33,088 nucleotides of DNA, from contig JABFRX010000089.1 of assembly GCA_013140995.1 (NCBI GenBank), positions 1 through 33,088 of the forward strand. Direction: 5' to 3'. Positions 1 to 8,306 of the stretch are shown here, one piece after another. This DNA comes from Alphaproteobacteria bacterium. Its GTDB lineage: Bacteria; Pseudomonadota; Alphaproteobacteria; Micropepsales; Micropepsaceae. The notes below the pieces were generated by a model. The model saw nothing but the letters and a program-made list of their open reading frames with translations. It did not search any database and was not told the DNA's origin. A program made the position numbers and the translations under genes. How positions within the stretch are numbered: the stretch's first letter is position 1; every line of letters begins with the position of its first letter.

Positions 1-1
1 C

Positions 2-574
2 CGTTATGGCGCCTTTGCGCTGATCGGCGTGTTGGCTGTGGTTTGGGCGGTGGTGGGCTTGGGGCTGGTTGGGGCCGAGCGCGACGCGCAGTTCGGCCGT
101 GCCGTTCTCGGGTCGTTTCGGCTGACGGATCAGAATGGGATCGTTGTCACGGAACGCACAGTCTTGGGGCGGCCTTCGATCGTATTTTTCGGTTTTGCCT
201 ACTGTCCCGACGTTTGCCCGACCACGCTGGCGTCAATGACCGCTTTGCTGGGGCGGTTGGGCGGCGATGCGGACAAGCTGGGCGCATACTTCGTGACGGT
301 CGATCCAGAGCGGGATACGGTGGCGGCCTTGAAGACCTATCTCTCGTCGTTCGATAAGCGCATCCGCGGACTTACGGGGCCGACCGATCAGATTGCGGCG
401 ATCGCGCGGCCGCTCGGCGTTTTCTATGAACGCAGCGGCTCTGGGAGCAGCTATACGATGGATCATACGGCCAGTGTGTTCTTGCTCGACGCGCAAGGGC
501 GGTTGCACGGGACGATCGCTTATCGCGAAGACGCAAGCGTCGCGGAAGAAAAGGTGCGCGCTTTGCTGCGCTAG
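2..574 (+). CDS. SCO1/SenC/PrrC family copper chaperone (5' partial)
   Basis: Thioredoxin-fold protein of the SCO1/SenC family, which delivers copper to the CuA site of cytochrome c oxidase on the periplasmic side. The copper-binding CPDVC motif sits in the stretch FFGFAYCPDVCPTT, and the third ligand is the histidine of MDHTASVFLLD near the C-terminus. A hydrophobic N-terminal segment (membrane anchor) begins the visible protein. The frame stays open to the left edge of the window (codons for RYGAFALIG precede the first GTG at 29), so the true start is probably outside and the gene is partial. Its TAG stop overlaps the stop of the convergent histidine kinase gene within CTAG at 571-574. Family identity is firm; whether an oxidase cluster lies to the left cannot be seen. 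Confidence 0.93.
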   Translation, partial: RYGAFALIGVLAVVWAVVGLGLVGAERDAQFGRAVLGSFRLTDQNGIVVTERTVLGRPSIVFFGFAYCPDVCPTTLASMTALLGRLGGDADKLGAYFVTVDPERDTVAALKTYLSSFDKRIRGLTGPTDQIAAIARPLGVFYERSGSGSSYTMDHTASVFLLDAQGRLHGTIAYREDASVAEEKVRALLR

Positions 575-1998
575 ACGGCTTGCTTCAACGGCGGGGCCGC
601 ATGCACCATGCGGACGCGCGACGCGGGGAGTTCGACGCGTACGGTCGTGCCGACGTCTTGTTGGCTCGACAGTTTCAGTGTGCCGCCGTGGATTTCGATG
701 ATCTTCTTCGAGTACGGAAGACCGAGGCCCGTGCCGCCGTGGCGACGTGCGACGGCGCTTTCAACCTGTTCGAACGGACGCAGGATGCGTTCCAGATCGC
801 TGGGCGGAATGCCGATGCCGGAGTCTTTGACGAGCAGGGTCAGCCCGTTGAGGCTCGACGTCTGCGCCGACACTTCCACCCGGCCGCCGGGGGGCGTGAA
901 CTTCACGGCGTTGGAGACGAGATTAAGGGTCACCTGACGGATCAAACGTTCGTCGGCCATAATTTGGTGATCGCCGGGCGACTTCGTGAGTACGAGTTCG
1001 ATCTGACCTTCTTGCGCCTTTTGTCCGCACATGCGCAGCGTCTTATCGAGGACGGCGTTGATGTCGAAGCTCGTTTCGTAGAGATCCAGCTTGCCGGATT
1101 CGGCTTTGGCCAAGTCCAGAATGTCGTTGATGATGGCGAGAAGGTGCTGGCCGCTGCTGTGGATGTCGCCCGCGTACTCGACATATTTGGGGGAGCCGAG
1201 CGGGCCCATCATCTGCTGCTTGAAGAGTTCGGAAAAGCCCAGGATCGCATTCAGCGGCGTGCGAAGTTCGTGGCTCATCACGGCTAGGAACTCGCTCTTG
1301 GCGCGGTTGGCAGCCTCGGCCTCGTCGAGCAGCGCCTTCATCACGTGGTTTTTCTGTTCGATGATTTTCTGCGCGACGTAGTTGTTGCGGATGTGGGTTT
1401 CGAGCAGGTAGCTGCAGAAGCAGCCGACGCCGGTTGCCATCCCAAGGAAGAAGTTGTTCGAGATGTAGTCGCCGATGGGGATCGGGTTGATATAAAGGGC
1501 AACAATCTGGTAGCTGCCCCAAAGCCCAATGGTCACCATGAGAGAGTTGGAGAAGCGCAGCCCAAGCAAGCTTCCCGAGTAGATGACGACCATGATGAGG
1601 CCGGCGTAGTATTGACTGTTGAACGGCGGACCAAGGGCCGCCGTCATGAACACGACGCCGAGACCGCCCGCGATCATCGCCGAGGCCAGCGCCGGCTGCA
1701 CGAACCGCTCGAACGAAGGCGCGAACGAAAAGGCCAGAACGCCGAGCACGATCGGAACGGCAAATCCGTATCGGATGAGCAACAGAACCGAGTGATACCT
1801 AACAGCTACCAGCGCGTCGAGCAGACCGAACATCGAATAGAGTACGGCTGCTGCGATCAGATACACGCGAATGAAGTGCACGGATTCGCGGAATGAGCGA
1901 GCGTTGAAGTCGCGCTCGACCTCCGCGTTCTTGAAGACAAGCAATATCCGGTTCAGCGCGAACCGGTCCCGCGTGTCGGTCGCTCGTGCGGCAGTCAC
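571..1998 (-). CDS. Orphan membrane-bound sensor histidine kinase
   Basis: A 475-residue transmembrane histidine kinase. Residues about 40-200 form roughly six hydrophobic segments with no obvious periplasmic sensor domain, followed by a short coiled linker (about 205-235). The H box is FLAVMSHELRTPLNAILGF with the phosphorylated histidine at about 243. The ATP-binding domain carries the N box NLVSNAVKFTP (about 359-369), the G1 box DSGIGIP (about 392) and the G2 box GGTGLGL (about 421). There is no fused receiver and no adjacent response regulator, so it is an orphan kinase; the nearest receiver-containing gene is at 5756. The start is GTG at 1998. It ends tail to tail with the SCO1 gene, sharing four bases. 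Signal and partner are unknown. Confidence 0.92.
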   Translation of the reverse strand: MTAARATDTRDRFALNRILLVFKNAEVERDFNARSFRESVHFIRVYLIAAAVLYSMFGLLDALVAVRYHSVLLLIRYGFAVPIVLGVLAFSFAPSFERFVQPALASAMIAGGLGVVFMTAALGPPFNSQYYAGLIMVVIYSGSLLGLRFSNSLMVTIGLWGSYQIVALYINPIPIGDYISNNFFLGMATGVGCFCSYLLETHIRNNYVAQKIIEQKNHVMKALLDEAEAANRAKSEFLAVMSHELRTPLNAILGFSELFKQQMMGPLGSPKYVEYAGDIHSSGQHLLAIINDILDLAKAESGKLDLYETSFDINAVLDKTLRMCGQKAQEGQIELVLTKSPGDHQIMADERLIRQVTLNLVSNAVKFTPPGGRVEVSAQTSSLNGLTLLVKDSGIGIPPSDLERILRPFEQVESAVARRHGGTGLGLPYSKKIIEIHGGTLKLSSQQDVGTTVRVELPASRVRMVHAAPPLKQAV

Positions 1999-2169
1999 TT
2001 TGAATTCCCCACCAGACCTGTTTCACCCGGTCTTGCCCAAAACTCTACGGGTAGGCGAGTTAAAGACGCGCTTACGGCGCATTTGCGTTGTTGTTTTGGT
2101 AACCAACCAGATTGGGCTAGCCGATTGCCGCGTTTTGGAGCAACTTTCTGGCTCTCTGTGGGGGCGGGG

Positions 2170-3525
2170 TTGAATACCAATCGTAAAGGAGTGCGGCTAG
2201 GGCGCGCGCTGGCCGTCTGCTTGATGGGCTCGGTCGCCGTTGCGGGCGAAAGCCATGCGGCCGGCTTTGCGCTTCGAGAGTACGGCTTCGATGCGACGGC
2301 GACCGCCTTTGCGGGGGCCAGCGCGCAGGCGGATGCGCCGGGCTTCCTTGGGACGAACCCCGCGTCGAGTTCGGGGGTCGAGCAATGGGACGCGCAGCTT
2401 ACCCTCAACGCTATCTATCCGACGTCCGAAGCGTCTTACACAGTCGCAACGACCTCGTTCGCGACGCCAACAGGCGGACGTGCGACGCCCGACGACTTCA
2501 TTCTGGACGCCTACGAGCCCGGTCTGTCGCTCCGTGGCCGCATCGATGAGAACCTTACGTTCGGCTTAAGCGTTAGTGCGCCATGGGGCCTGGGTACGCG
2601 GTATGCGCCGAGTTGGGCGGGGCGATACTATGCGGTCGAGTCCAAGCTGCTGACCGTCAACGTCGCGCCGTCGATCGCGTACCGCGCGAGCGAGGCCCTA
2701 GTTTTGTCGGCAGGCGTCCAAGCGCAGTACGCGAAGGGAACGCTGTCCAATGCCATCGACTTTGGCACGATCGGGCTTGCGAACGGCGTCGCAGGGGCGG
2801 TACCTGCCGCCCAAGACGGCTTCGTCGAGTTGACTGCCAGCGACTGGGGATTTGGATTTGTTGCCGGTGCGTTGTGGTCGCCGTCCTCCGGTGTGACGTT
2901 CGGGGCGAGTTACCGGTCGGCGGTGGAACATGAACTCTCAGGCTCGGTCGATTTCTCGCTCGATGCTTTCGGCATCGGATCGTTCCTTTCGGGGGCAACG
3001 GGTGCCTTCGTCGATACGCGCGGTGCCACCAAGTTGACGACGCCCGCCGTCTCGTCGCTTGGCGTGAACGTCGCTCTGACGCCAGAAATTTCGCTCCTTG
3101 CCGAGGCAGGCTTCACTCAATGGAGCGCGTTCGAAGAATTGCGTGCGCGCTTTGCTAACCCCGCGCAACCCGACGACTTTCAAGTGTACGACTGGAAGGA
3201 CACGTGGCTCGGTGCGGCCGGCGTTCGCTATCAGCCGGTCAAGGATTGGATTTTCAGGGCGGGCGTTGCCTTCGATGAGAGCCCGACGCGCGACCGCACA
3301 CGCGACCCCAGAATTCCGGATTCGGATCGCACGTGGCTCGCCTTCGGTGTTCATCATGATTTGAGCGAAGGCACCAGCCTTCAGCTGGGTTACGCCCGGC
3401 TGACGTTTCCGGGCGAGCCGATCGGCCTGTCGGCGGCGGCGGCCGGGAATGCGGTGCGCGGCAATCTGGTAGGCCGAACGGACGCCGACGCCGACATGAT
3501 TACGCTGCAGCTGACGGTCCGCTAG
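2170..3525 (+). CDS. FadL/OmpP1/TodX family outer-membrane transport protein
   Basis: Beta-barrel outer-membrane channel of the FadL family, which takes up long-chain fatty acids and other hydrophobic compounds. I place the start at TTG 2170, because this gives a normal signal peptide (basic NTNRKGVRLGR, hydrophobic core ALAVCLMGSVAVAG, cleavage after SHA) directly before AGFALREYGFDA, the usual FadL hatch region; the frame also has an upstream start at 2083. The NPAS motif (GTNPAS) near mature residue 35 and the alternating aromatic and polar strands to the C-terminal LQLTVR are typical. Length (451 residues) matches the family. The desaturase and hydrolase genes follow on the same strand, so the region is a plausible lipid uptake and modification group; the substrate is not known. 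Confidence 0.9.
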   Translation: MNTNRKGVRLGRALAVCLMGSVAVAGESHAAGFALREYGFDATATAFAGASAQADAPGFLGTNPASSSGVEQWDAQLTLNAIYPTSEASYTVATTSFATPTGGRATPDDFILDAYEPGLSLRGRIDENLTFGLSVSAPWGLGTRYAPSWAGRYYAVESKLLTVNVAPSIAYRASEALVLSAGVQAQYAKGTLSNAIDFGTIGLANGVAGAVPAAQDGFVELTASDWGFGFVAGALWSPSSGVTFGASYRSAVEHELSGSVDFSLDAFGIGSFLSGATGAFVDTRGATKLTTPAVSSLGVNVALTPEISLLAEAGFTQWSAFEELRARFANPAQPDDFQVYDWKDTWLGAAGVRYQPVKDWIFRAGVAFDESPTRDRTRDPRIPDSDRTWLAFGVHHDLSEGTSLQLGYARLTFPGEPIGLSAAAAGNAVRGNLVGRTDADADMITLQLTVR

Positions 3526-3611
3526 CGGATTAACGAAAAAGCGTTGCGGCCTTTGTTGTGGGCCGGGCATGTTTCGTTGTATTCGTTGGTTCTTGGAGCG
3601 TTGGAGCCGGG

Positions 3612-4676
3612 ATGGCGCACCGTAGCATCGATCGAATGGCTTTGGCGCCTTTTTCGCGCCGGTCGGTCTGGCGTTCGCTCGCGTACTTGGCCGCCGATCT
3701 CGCCGTGTATGCCGCCTTCGTCTATGGCGCTCTCGTCGCGGACGCGCTTTGGCTCAAACTGCTTTTCGCATTCGGCGCCGGGACTATGATCTCGTTGACT
3801 GCGATCGCCGGGCACGACGCAGGGCATCAGAGCTTTTCGGGCAGCAAGATTTTGAATCGGATTTGCGGGACGATCGCGTTTCTTCCCGCGCTACATCCGT
3901 TCGCGCTGTGGGAGCATCATCACAACCGCGTGCATCACCGCTTCACGGCGCAAATCGGCGTAGACAATGCATTCTCGCCGATGACGGTGGACGCTTACCT
4001 AGCTGCATCGCCGCAGCGTCGTGCCTACTACCGGTTTTTGCGCAGCCTTTGGGGGCAGCCGGTCTTCTATCTGGTCGACGTATGGGCGCCGCAGATGCTC
4101 CTGCCGTTTACGCAGCGTACGCCCGCCATGTCATCGCGCGTTTGGCTCGACCTCTTTCTTGTCTATGCGTATTTCGTACTGTTCATCACGGCGTGCACGT
4201 TCGTATCGCTCAGTGTGGCCGGCGGCGGAAGCATCTGGAACGCAGCCGTCAATGCGCTGGTGTTCGGTTTTGCCATTCCGTTTCTCATTTGGAACGTATT
4301 CATTTCGTTTCTGTCGATCGTTCAACATACCGGTCCCGACGTTCGTTGGATGATGCCCACGGGTCTTCCATCGACGGTCGAACAGTCAATGGCAGGAACC
4401 GTCCATGTGGTCTTGCCGGAGTGGGTTGACCGGCTGTTCCATAGGATCATGCAGCATCAGGCTCATCACGTTCATGTGGGCATTCCGCTGCAAGAATTGA
4501 AGGCGGCGCAAGAGGCAGTCGAGGATGTGAACGGCGGGCGGCTCGTGCAGGTGTGGACGCCTAGCTATCATCTCCAGCTCACGCGTGCGTGTCAGCTGTA
4601 TGATCCGCGATACAATCGCTGGTGCCGTTTTGCCGACGCGGCCCGCGAGCAAACCGTGCAAGACGCCGCGGCCTAA
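3612..4676 (+). CDS. Membrane fatty acid desaturase (omega-6/DesA-like)
   Basis: Integral-membrane di-iron desaturase that would introduce double bonds into acyl chains. All three histidine boxes are present: GHDAGH (His68/72), EHHHNRVHH (about 102-109) and QHQAHH (about 282-286), with hydrophobic stretches around 25-65 and 180-240. I chose ATG 3612 because GGAG lies just upstream and the protein then starts MAHRSIDRM; the frame is open from 3558, but those codons do not resemble the family. The 354-residue length fits the acyl-lipid desaturase group. The stop is three bases before the next gene, so the two are probably co-transcribed and coupled. Whether the substrate is a phospholipid acyl chain or another lipid cannot be told; a carotenoid-type oxygenase is the less likely alternative. 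Confidence 0.9.
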   Translation: MAHRSIDRMALAPFSRRSVWRSLAYLAADLAVYAAFVYGALVADALWLKLLFAFGAGTMISLTAIAGHDAGHQSFSGSKILNRICGTIAFLPALHPFALWEHHHNRVHHRFTAQIGVDNAFSPMTVDAYLAASPQRRAYYRFLRSLWGQPVFYLVDVWAPQMLLPFTQRTPAMSSRVWLDLFLVYAYFVLFITACTFVSLSVAGGGSIWNAAVNALVFGFAIPFLIWNVFISFLSIVQHTGPDVRWMMPTGLPSTVEQSMAGTVHVVLPEWVDRLFHRIMQHQAHHVHVGIPLQELKAAQEAVEDVNGGRLVQVWTPSYHLQLTRACQLYDPRYNRWCRFADAAREQTVQDAAA

Positions 4677-4679
4677 CCC

Positions 4680-5537
4680 GTGCAGGTCTCGATTGGCGAC
4701 CAGCCGATTTTCTTCGACGTCATCGGTGCGAAGCTCGCCCCAGACGGGCCGCAGATGCGCGAGAAGCCGACGCTGATCGTCATGCATGGCGGCCCGGGGT
4801 TCGATCACTCGGGTTTACGCCAGGATTTCGACGGTTTCGCGGATATCGCGCAGGTTCTGTACATCGATCACCGCGGCAACGGCCGTAGCGTGCCCAGCGA
4901 TCCCGCCACGTGGACGCTGGCGCAATGGGGCGACGACGTTCGATCGTTCTGCGACGCTCTCGGTATCCACAAGCCGATTGTGTTCGGTCAATCCTTCGGC
5001 GGCATGGTGGCGCAGTCGTACGCGACCCGTCACCCGGACCACCCGCGCGCGCTGATCTTGTCGAGTACCGCCGCGCGGATGGACTTCGATGCGAGCTTGG
5101 CGCTTTTCCGGGTTAAGGGCGGTGACGAAGCTTTCGCCATCGCGGAGAGGATGTGGGGATCGGGGAGCGACGAGGAATTCGACACGTACATGCGCGTCTG
5201 CATGCCGCTTTACAACACGACGGTCAGGGAAGGGGGTGAGCATGCCCGCGCCCGTGCAATCACGCGGCGCGAGGTTTACCGCCATTTCTCGCTGCCGGGG
5301 CGCGAGATACGCCGTATGGATTTCCGGGCAGCCTTGAACAAAATCCTATCCCCAACACTGATCTTGGCCGGAGCCAACGATCCAATCACGCCGCCCCATT
5401 TGGCGGAGGAAATGGCCAGCTGCATGATGCCCGGCCTTGCCAGTTTGCGGACCTTCGAAAATTGCGGCCACGGTGCGTTTCGTGACGATCCCGCGTCAGT
5501 TCTGCAAACGATCCGCGATTTCATCGCGCGCGTGTGA
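4680..5537 (+). CDS. Alpha/beta hydrolase, proline iminopeptidase-like (S33 family)
   Basis: Cytoplasmic alpha/beta-hydrolase of 285 residues. The oxyanion motif is HGGPG (36-40), the nucleophile elbow is GQSFGG (Ser about 105), an acid follows in GANDPITPP, and the catalytic histidine is in NCGHGAF near the C-terminus. HGGPG plus DHRGNGRS is characteristic of proline iminopeptidases and their relatives, though many such proteins act on esters or lactones. No signal peptide is seen. GTG at 4680 is the likely start, three bases after the desaturase stop, so it should be the second gene of that operon. Next to a desaturase, a lipid ester substrate is as plausible as a peptide; this is inference. 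Confidence 0.88.
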   Translation: MQVSIGDQPIFFDVIGAKLAPDGPQMREKPTLIVMHGGPGFDHSGLRQDFDGFADIAQVLYIDHRGNGRSVPSDPATWTLAQWGDDVRSFCDALGIHKPIVFGQSFGGMVAQSYATRHPDHPRALILSSTAARMDFDASLALFRVKGGDEAFAIAERMWGSGSDEEFDTYMRVCMPLYNTTVREGGEHARARAITRREVYRHFSLPGREIRRMDFRAALNKILSPTLILAGANDPITPPHLAEEMASCMMPGLASLRTFENCGHGAFRDDPASVLQTIRDFIARV

Positions 5538-5755
5538 AAAGGCGTTGCGGTCGCGCAGGCCGATATGCTTCATGGTTAACCCATCACGTTGGGAAGAAAT
5601 TCATTCGAATCTGTTGCGGCCGTCACTGGGGCGTATCCACGCAAGTGGTTTACATCTAAGTTGTCATACCCAATCTAGGGACTAACTCCGGGACGCAATG
5701 AGTCCAGGGGCGTTGGTCTCCAGACGGCAAGCTCCGTCAGAACAAGAGAGACACG
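5538..5755. other. Intergenic leader of the CsgD-like regulator gene
   Basis: A 218-base gene-free stretch. Near its right end a short hairpin, GACGG and CCGTC around a six-base loop, occupies about 5722-5737, some 20 bases before the regulator start, where it could sit in the 5' leader. I see no convincing sigma-70 promoter hexamers. Confidence 0.35.
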
Positions 5756-6454
5756 ATGCGGGGGGCATTGGTGGAACACACTGTCGTATGGCTGGTCGAT
5801 GCTCACCCGCTGTTGCGTTCGGGCCTGCGGTCGCAATTGGACGGGAAGGGCTTTGAGATTGCCGCGGAAGCCGCGACCGTCGATGAGATCACGCTAAGCG
5901 GGTCCGGCGGGCCTGCGCCCAACATCATCATTCTCGATTTCGCGCAGGGCGCCGACGCCGTCGCCGTTTTGAAGTCTGCGCAGCCGCAGGCGCGGACGGT
6001 CGTGTTCGCGGAGTCGGCCGAACTCTCGCATCTTGCCGACATGTTCAGTGCCGGCGCCGACGGCTATCTGCTGAAAAGCATCACGCCGAGCGCGCTAATC
6101 GAGTCCTTGCGGCTCGTGGCGCTGGGCGAGAAAGTCTTTCCCAGCATGTTGACTGATTTCTTGGGCGCGATGCGCGCGAACCAGTTGGGCACCAGCGAGC
6201 GGGTTCGCGTCGGCGACATCCCGCTGTCGCAGCGCGAGGTGGACATTATCCGCCGCTTGGCAGACGGGCACTCAAATAAGGCGATCGCCAAGGAACTCTC
6301 GATTACCGAGGCGACAGTCAAGGTGCACTTGAAGACGGTGCTGCGGAAGCTCGGCGCCTCCAACCGTACGCAAGTGGCTATATGGGCCGTGCAACACGGC
6401 CTGACGAACAACGGCAGCAATAGCGCCAAGAACGGCCGGGCGAAGCCCGCTTAG
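5756..6454 (+). CDS. LuxR/FixJ-type response regulator with altered receiver, CsgD-like architecture
   Basis: A 232-residue regulator: receiver domain (about 9-125) joined to a LuxR-type helix-turn-helix (about 157-215, PLSQREVDIIRRLADGHSNK and TEATVKVHLKTVLRKLG). The phospho-acceptor aspartate is retained (IIILDF, Asp61), as is the lysine (YLLKS, Lys107). The usual acidic pair in the first loop reads DA (VDAHP, Asp15-Ala16) and the switch Thr/Ser position reads Ala in VVFAES. Such changes weaken phosphorylation-dependent switching in relatives such as CsgD, the curli regulator. No partner kinase is adjacent. It lies just before a divergent secreted protein gene and a CsgG-like exporter, so control of that locus is a reasonable inference. 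ATG 5756 is preceded by AAGAGAG. Confidence 0.88.
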   Translation: MRGALVEHTVVWLVDAHPLLRSGLRSQLDGKGFEIAAEAATVDEITLSGSGGPAPNIIILDFAQGADAVAVLKSAQPQARTVVFAESAELSHLADMFSAGADGYLLKSITPSALIESLRLVALGEKVFPSMLTDFLGAMRANQLGTSERVRVGDIPLSQREVDIIRRLADGHSNKAIAKELSITEATVKVHLKTVLRKLGASNRTQVAIWAVQHGLTNNGSNSAKNGRAKPA

Positions 6455-6455
6455 A

Positions 6456-7040
6456 TCAGTTTCCCTGGTTCCTAAACGTCGCCGGACCGCGATCGAGTTC
6501 CGGATGCGCGCGGAATGAGGGCATAAGCGAGAGATCGGGCGACGACTCGCCGCGCCGGCGCGGTCCAGCTACCCTCGGCATACCGTAAGCGGCCGCCGTC
6601 CAGCCATCGACCGCCGTGTAGCCGCCATCAATTACGCCAAAGACTCGCTCCGTCCATGCGCTAACCGCATGATTTGGCGCGAAAAGGCGCGCGTAGTCGG
6701 CTGCGTAGTTGGCGTAAGGTGCAACCATCAACGCGTGGCTCATCAGCCGGCCGGCATACGGTGCAGCGCCCGAGGTTCCGTAGGCAAAATTGGGCGGGGG
6801 AAGCGGCGGTTCGTACCTGTTCAATGCAGGTGCGTACACGAACGTGTTGCCAACGGTGATCCCAGTATGACCCGCTTGGGCCGAAGCCGATGCAACGAAG
6901 GCCGGCGCGGGTGACGCGCCGAGCTGTACGCCGCTTTGGCTCGGAAATGCGTACTGATCGCCGGCACCGGCGATCGACGAGGCACACAAACTCAGTGCTG
7001 CTGTTGTGACGGCTGTCGCAAGGCTGCTGGTTACTTTCAT
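6456..7040 (-). CDS. Secreted hypothetical protein, Ala/Pro/Tyr-rich
   Basis: Unrecognised 194-residue exported protein. ATG 7040 follows a good ribosome site (GAGGACACC) and gives a signal peptide MKVTSSLATAVTTAALSLC with probable cleavage after AGA, leaving a mature chain starting GDQYAFP. The mature part has no cysteine, is rich in Ala, Pro, Gly and Tyr, includes PPLPPPNFAYG, and ends with a charged tail (PRRRGESSP...). An upstream in-frame start at 7103 would give a non-signal N-terminus and is unlikely. It is divergent from the CsgG/HfaB-like gene and convergent with the LuxR regulator. An accessory or structural role in the neighbouring export locus is a guess from position only. Confidence 0.7.
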   Translation of the reverse strand: MKVTSSLATAVTTAALSLCASSIAGAGDQYAFPSQSGVQLGASPAPAFVASASAQAGHTGITVGNTFVYAPALNRYEPPLPPPNFAYGTSGAAPYAGRLMSHALMVAPYANYAADYARLFAPNHAVSAWTERVFGVIDGGYTAVDGWTAAAYGMPRVAGPRRRGESSPDLSLMPSFRAHPELDRGPATFRNQGN

Positions 7041-7454
7041 GGTGTCCTCGAAACGCATTGGTTCACGACTCGCCTGATGAGCATCGCAAAGGAATCGCGG
7101 CACGTGAAGCGAGCATTGGCGTGTACCACCAAAGTAAGTAGCGATGGTTCCAAATGGTGACCGGTGTGGACAAATCTTGCGCCAACCGCACTCCTAACGT
7201 GCAGGTGCAGGTGCGTTGCAGCAGGTGATCGGTAGTCGTCCACAGACGTGACGCGATTGGAGTACGCCCAATGGTGAAGGATTCGACGCGCTGCGTGTTT
7301 CGACAGGCTAGCGCGCTGGCGGGGTAATTCGGAAGGCTCGGAAGTACCAGCCTTTGTCTCCAGTGCAGCCGCTCGTGAACTCCAAGTAATTTCCCCCCCG
7401 AACAGCGCGACGAGGCGATGGATTCCTCCGTCACGCGAACTGGGGTGGAAACCG
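7041..7454. promoter_or_regulatory. Divergent intergenic region upstream of the CsgG/HfaB-like operon
   Basis: A 414-base stretch between divergent genes. Open frames here on the minus strand have no start signal or family resemblance, so I treat it as non-coding. It must hold promoters for both the secreted protein gene and the exporter operon. It has a GCAGGT-rich patch at about 7200-7230 and the base composition is less GC-skewed than the flanking genes. No terminator or clear operator was found. Confidence 0.45.
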
Positions 7455-8306
7455 ATGAAGCGCCTTACGGCACTAGGACTTGGGCTTCTCTTCACGACGG
7501 CACTGACATCTTGTGCGGGCTTGGCACCCGGGGACGCAAGCGGCGTGAAGCCGTTGATCGTCTATCCGGTGACCAGCAACGATACGCCGTATAGTCAGTG
7601 TCTGCGTAAACTGAAGAATGTCCAGGCGAGCAGCTTGCCCGTGTTTGCCGTGGGCGAGATCGCCGACAAGACCGGACAGGTCTCTTATTACGACAAGTCG
7701 GGTAACAACTTGACGCAGGGCGCCGCCGAAATGGTGATGAGCGCACTCTACAAGACCGGCAAGGCGCACCTGGTTGAGCGGTACGACCTGCGCATTCCGC
7801 TCGCCGAGGTGAAGCTGGCCGAGCAAAACCGTCTCAGCCGCCCCGCGGATGCGTTCGGCAAGCTGCCAGCGACTGATTTCATCATCGTCGGCGCGCTGAC
7901 AGAGCTTAACTACAACATTGTAACCGGGGGTTTGGGGTTGCGCGTTGCGGGCGTTGGTGCCGGTGTACGCATGGCGGTCGTGAACGTCGCGCTCGACCTG
8001 CGCGTGATCAATTCGAAGAACTTCGCAGTGTCTTACGTGTCGTCGCTGCAGAAGCAAATCTACGGTTACGAGGTCGAGGCCGACGTGTTCCGGTTCTGGG
8101 ACTCAACGCTTGTCGAACTCGAAGCGGGCCATACGCGCAACGAGCCGCTTCAGCTTGGCGTGCGTACCGTCGCCGAGATGGCAACCTATCAGATCATGAC
8201 AGAATTCCTCCGGCTACCGAGGGATCCCAGCTGCGCCCTCGTAGAGAACGACCACGTGTCGTCTTATCTAGAGCAGCTAAAACCTAATGGGGAGACCACT
8301 AAATGA
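7455..8306 (+). CDS. CsgG/HfaB-family outer-membrane secretion lipoprotein
   Basis: A 283-residue lipoprotein like CsgG (curli export pore) and HfaB (holdfast-anchor assembly in Caulobacter). The signal peptide ends in the lipobox LTSC with Cys20 as the lipidated residue. The body shows family landmarks: TPYSQCL, PVFAVGEIADKTGQ, the LVERYD segment, and the glycine- and valine-rich LGLRVAGVGAGVRMAVVNVAL region typical of the pore-forming beta hairpins. Length matches CsgG (about 277). Ribosome site GGGGTGG precedes ATG 7455. Its stop overlaps the ATG of the next gene (ATGA at 8303-8306), so exporter and presumed substrate are translationally coupled. No CsgE or CsgF homologue is recognisable nearby, closer to the simpler hfa layout than to E. 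coli csg. Confidence 0.9.
   Translation: MKRLTALGLGLLFTTALTSCAGLAPGDASGVKPLIVYPVTSNDTPYSQCLRKLKNVQASSLPVFAVGEIADKTGQVSYYDKSGNNLTQGAAEMVMSALYKTGKAHLVERYDLRIPLAEVKLAEQNRLSRPADAFGKLPATDFIIVGALTELNYNIVTGGLGLRVAGVGAGVRMAVVNVALDLRVINSKNFAVSYVSSLQKQIYGYEVEADVFRFWDSTLVELEAGHTRNEPLQLGVRTVAEMATYQIMTEFLRLPRDPSCALVENDHVSSYLEQLKPNGETTK

Noticed and set aside
580-1287. Long open frame on the plus strand opposite the histidine kinase
   Set aside because: It mirrors the high-GC kinase gene, has no domain resemblance and lies entirely antisense to clear H, N and G boxes.
2096-2106. TTGGTAACCAA near-palindrome between the kinase and FadL genes
   Set aside because: Short, with no second copy and no known operator match; not enough to call a site.
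7063-7434. Minus-strand open frames between the secreted protein and the CsgG-like gene
   Set aside because: They overlap each other in different frames and the start of known genes, and show no signal peptide or domain.
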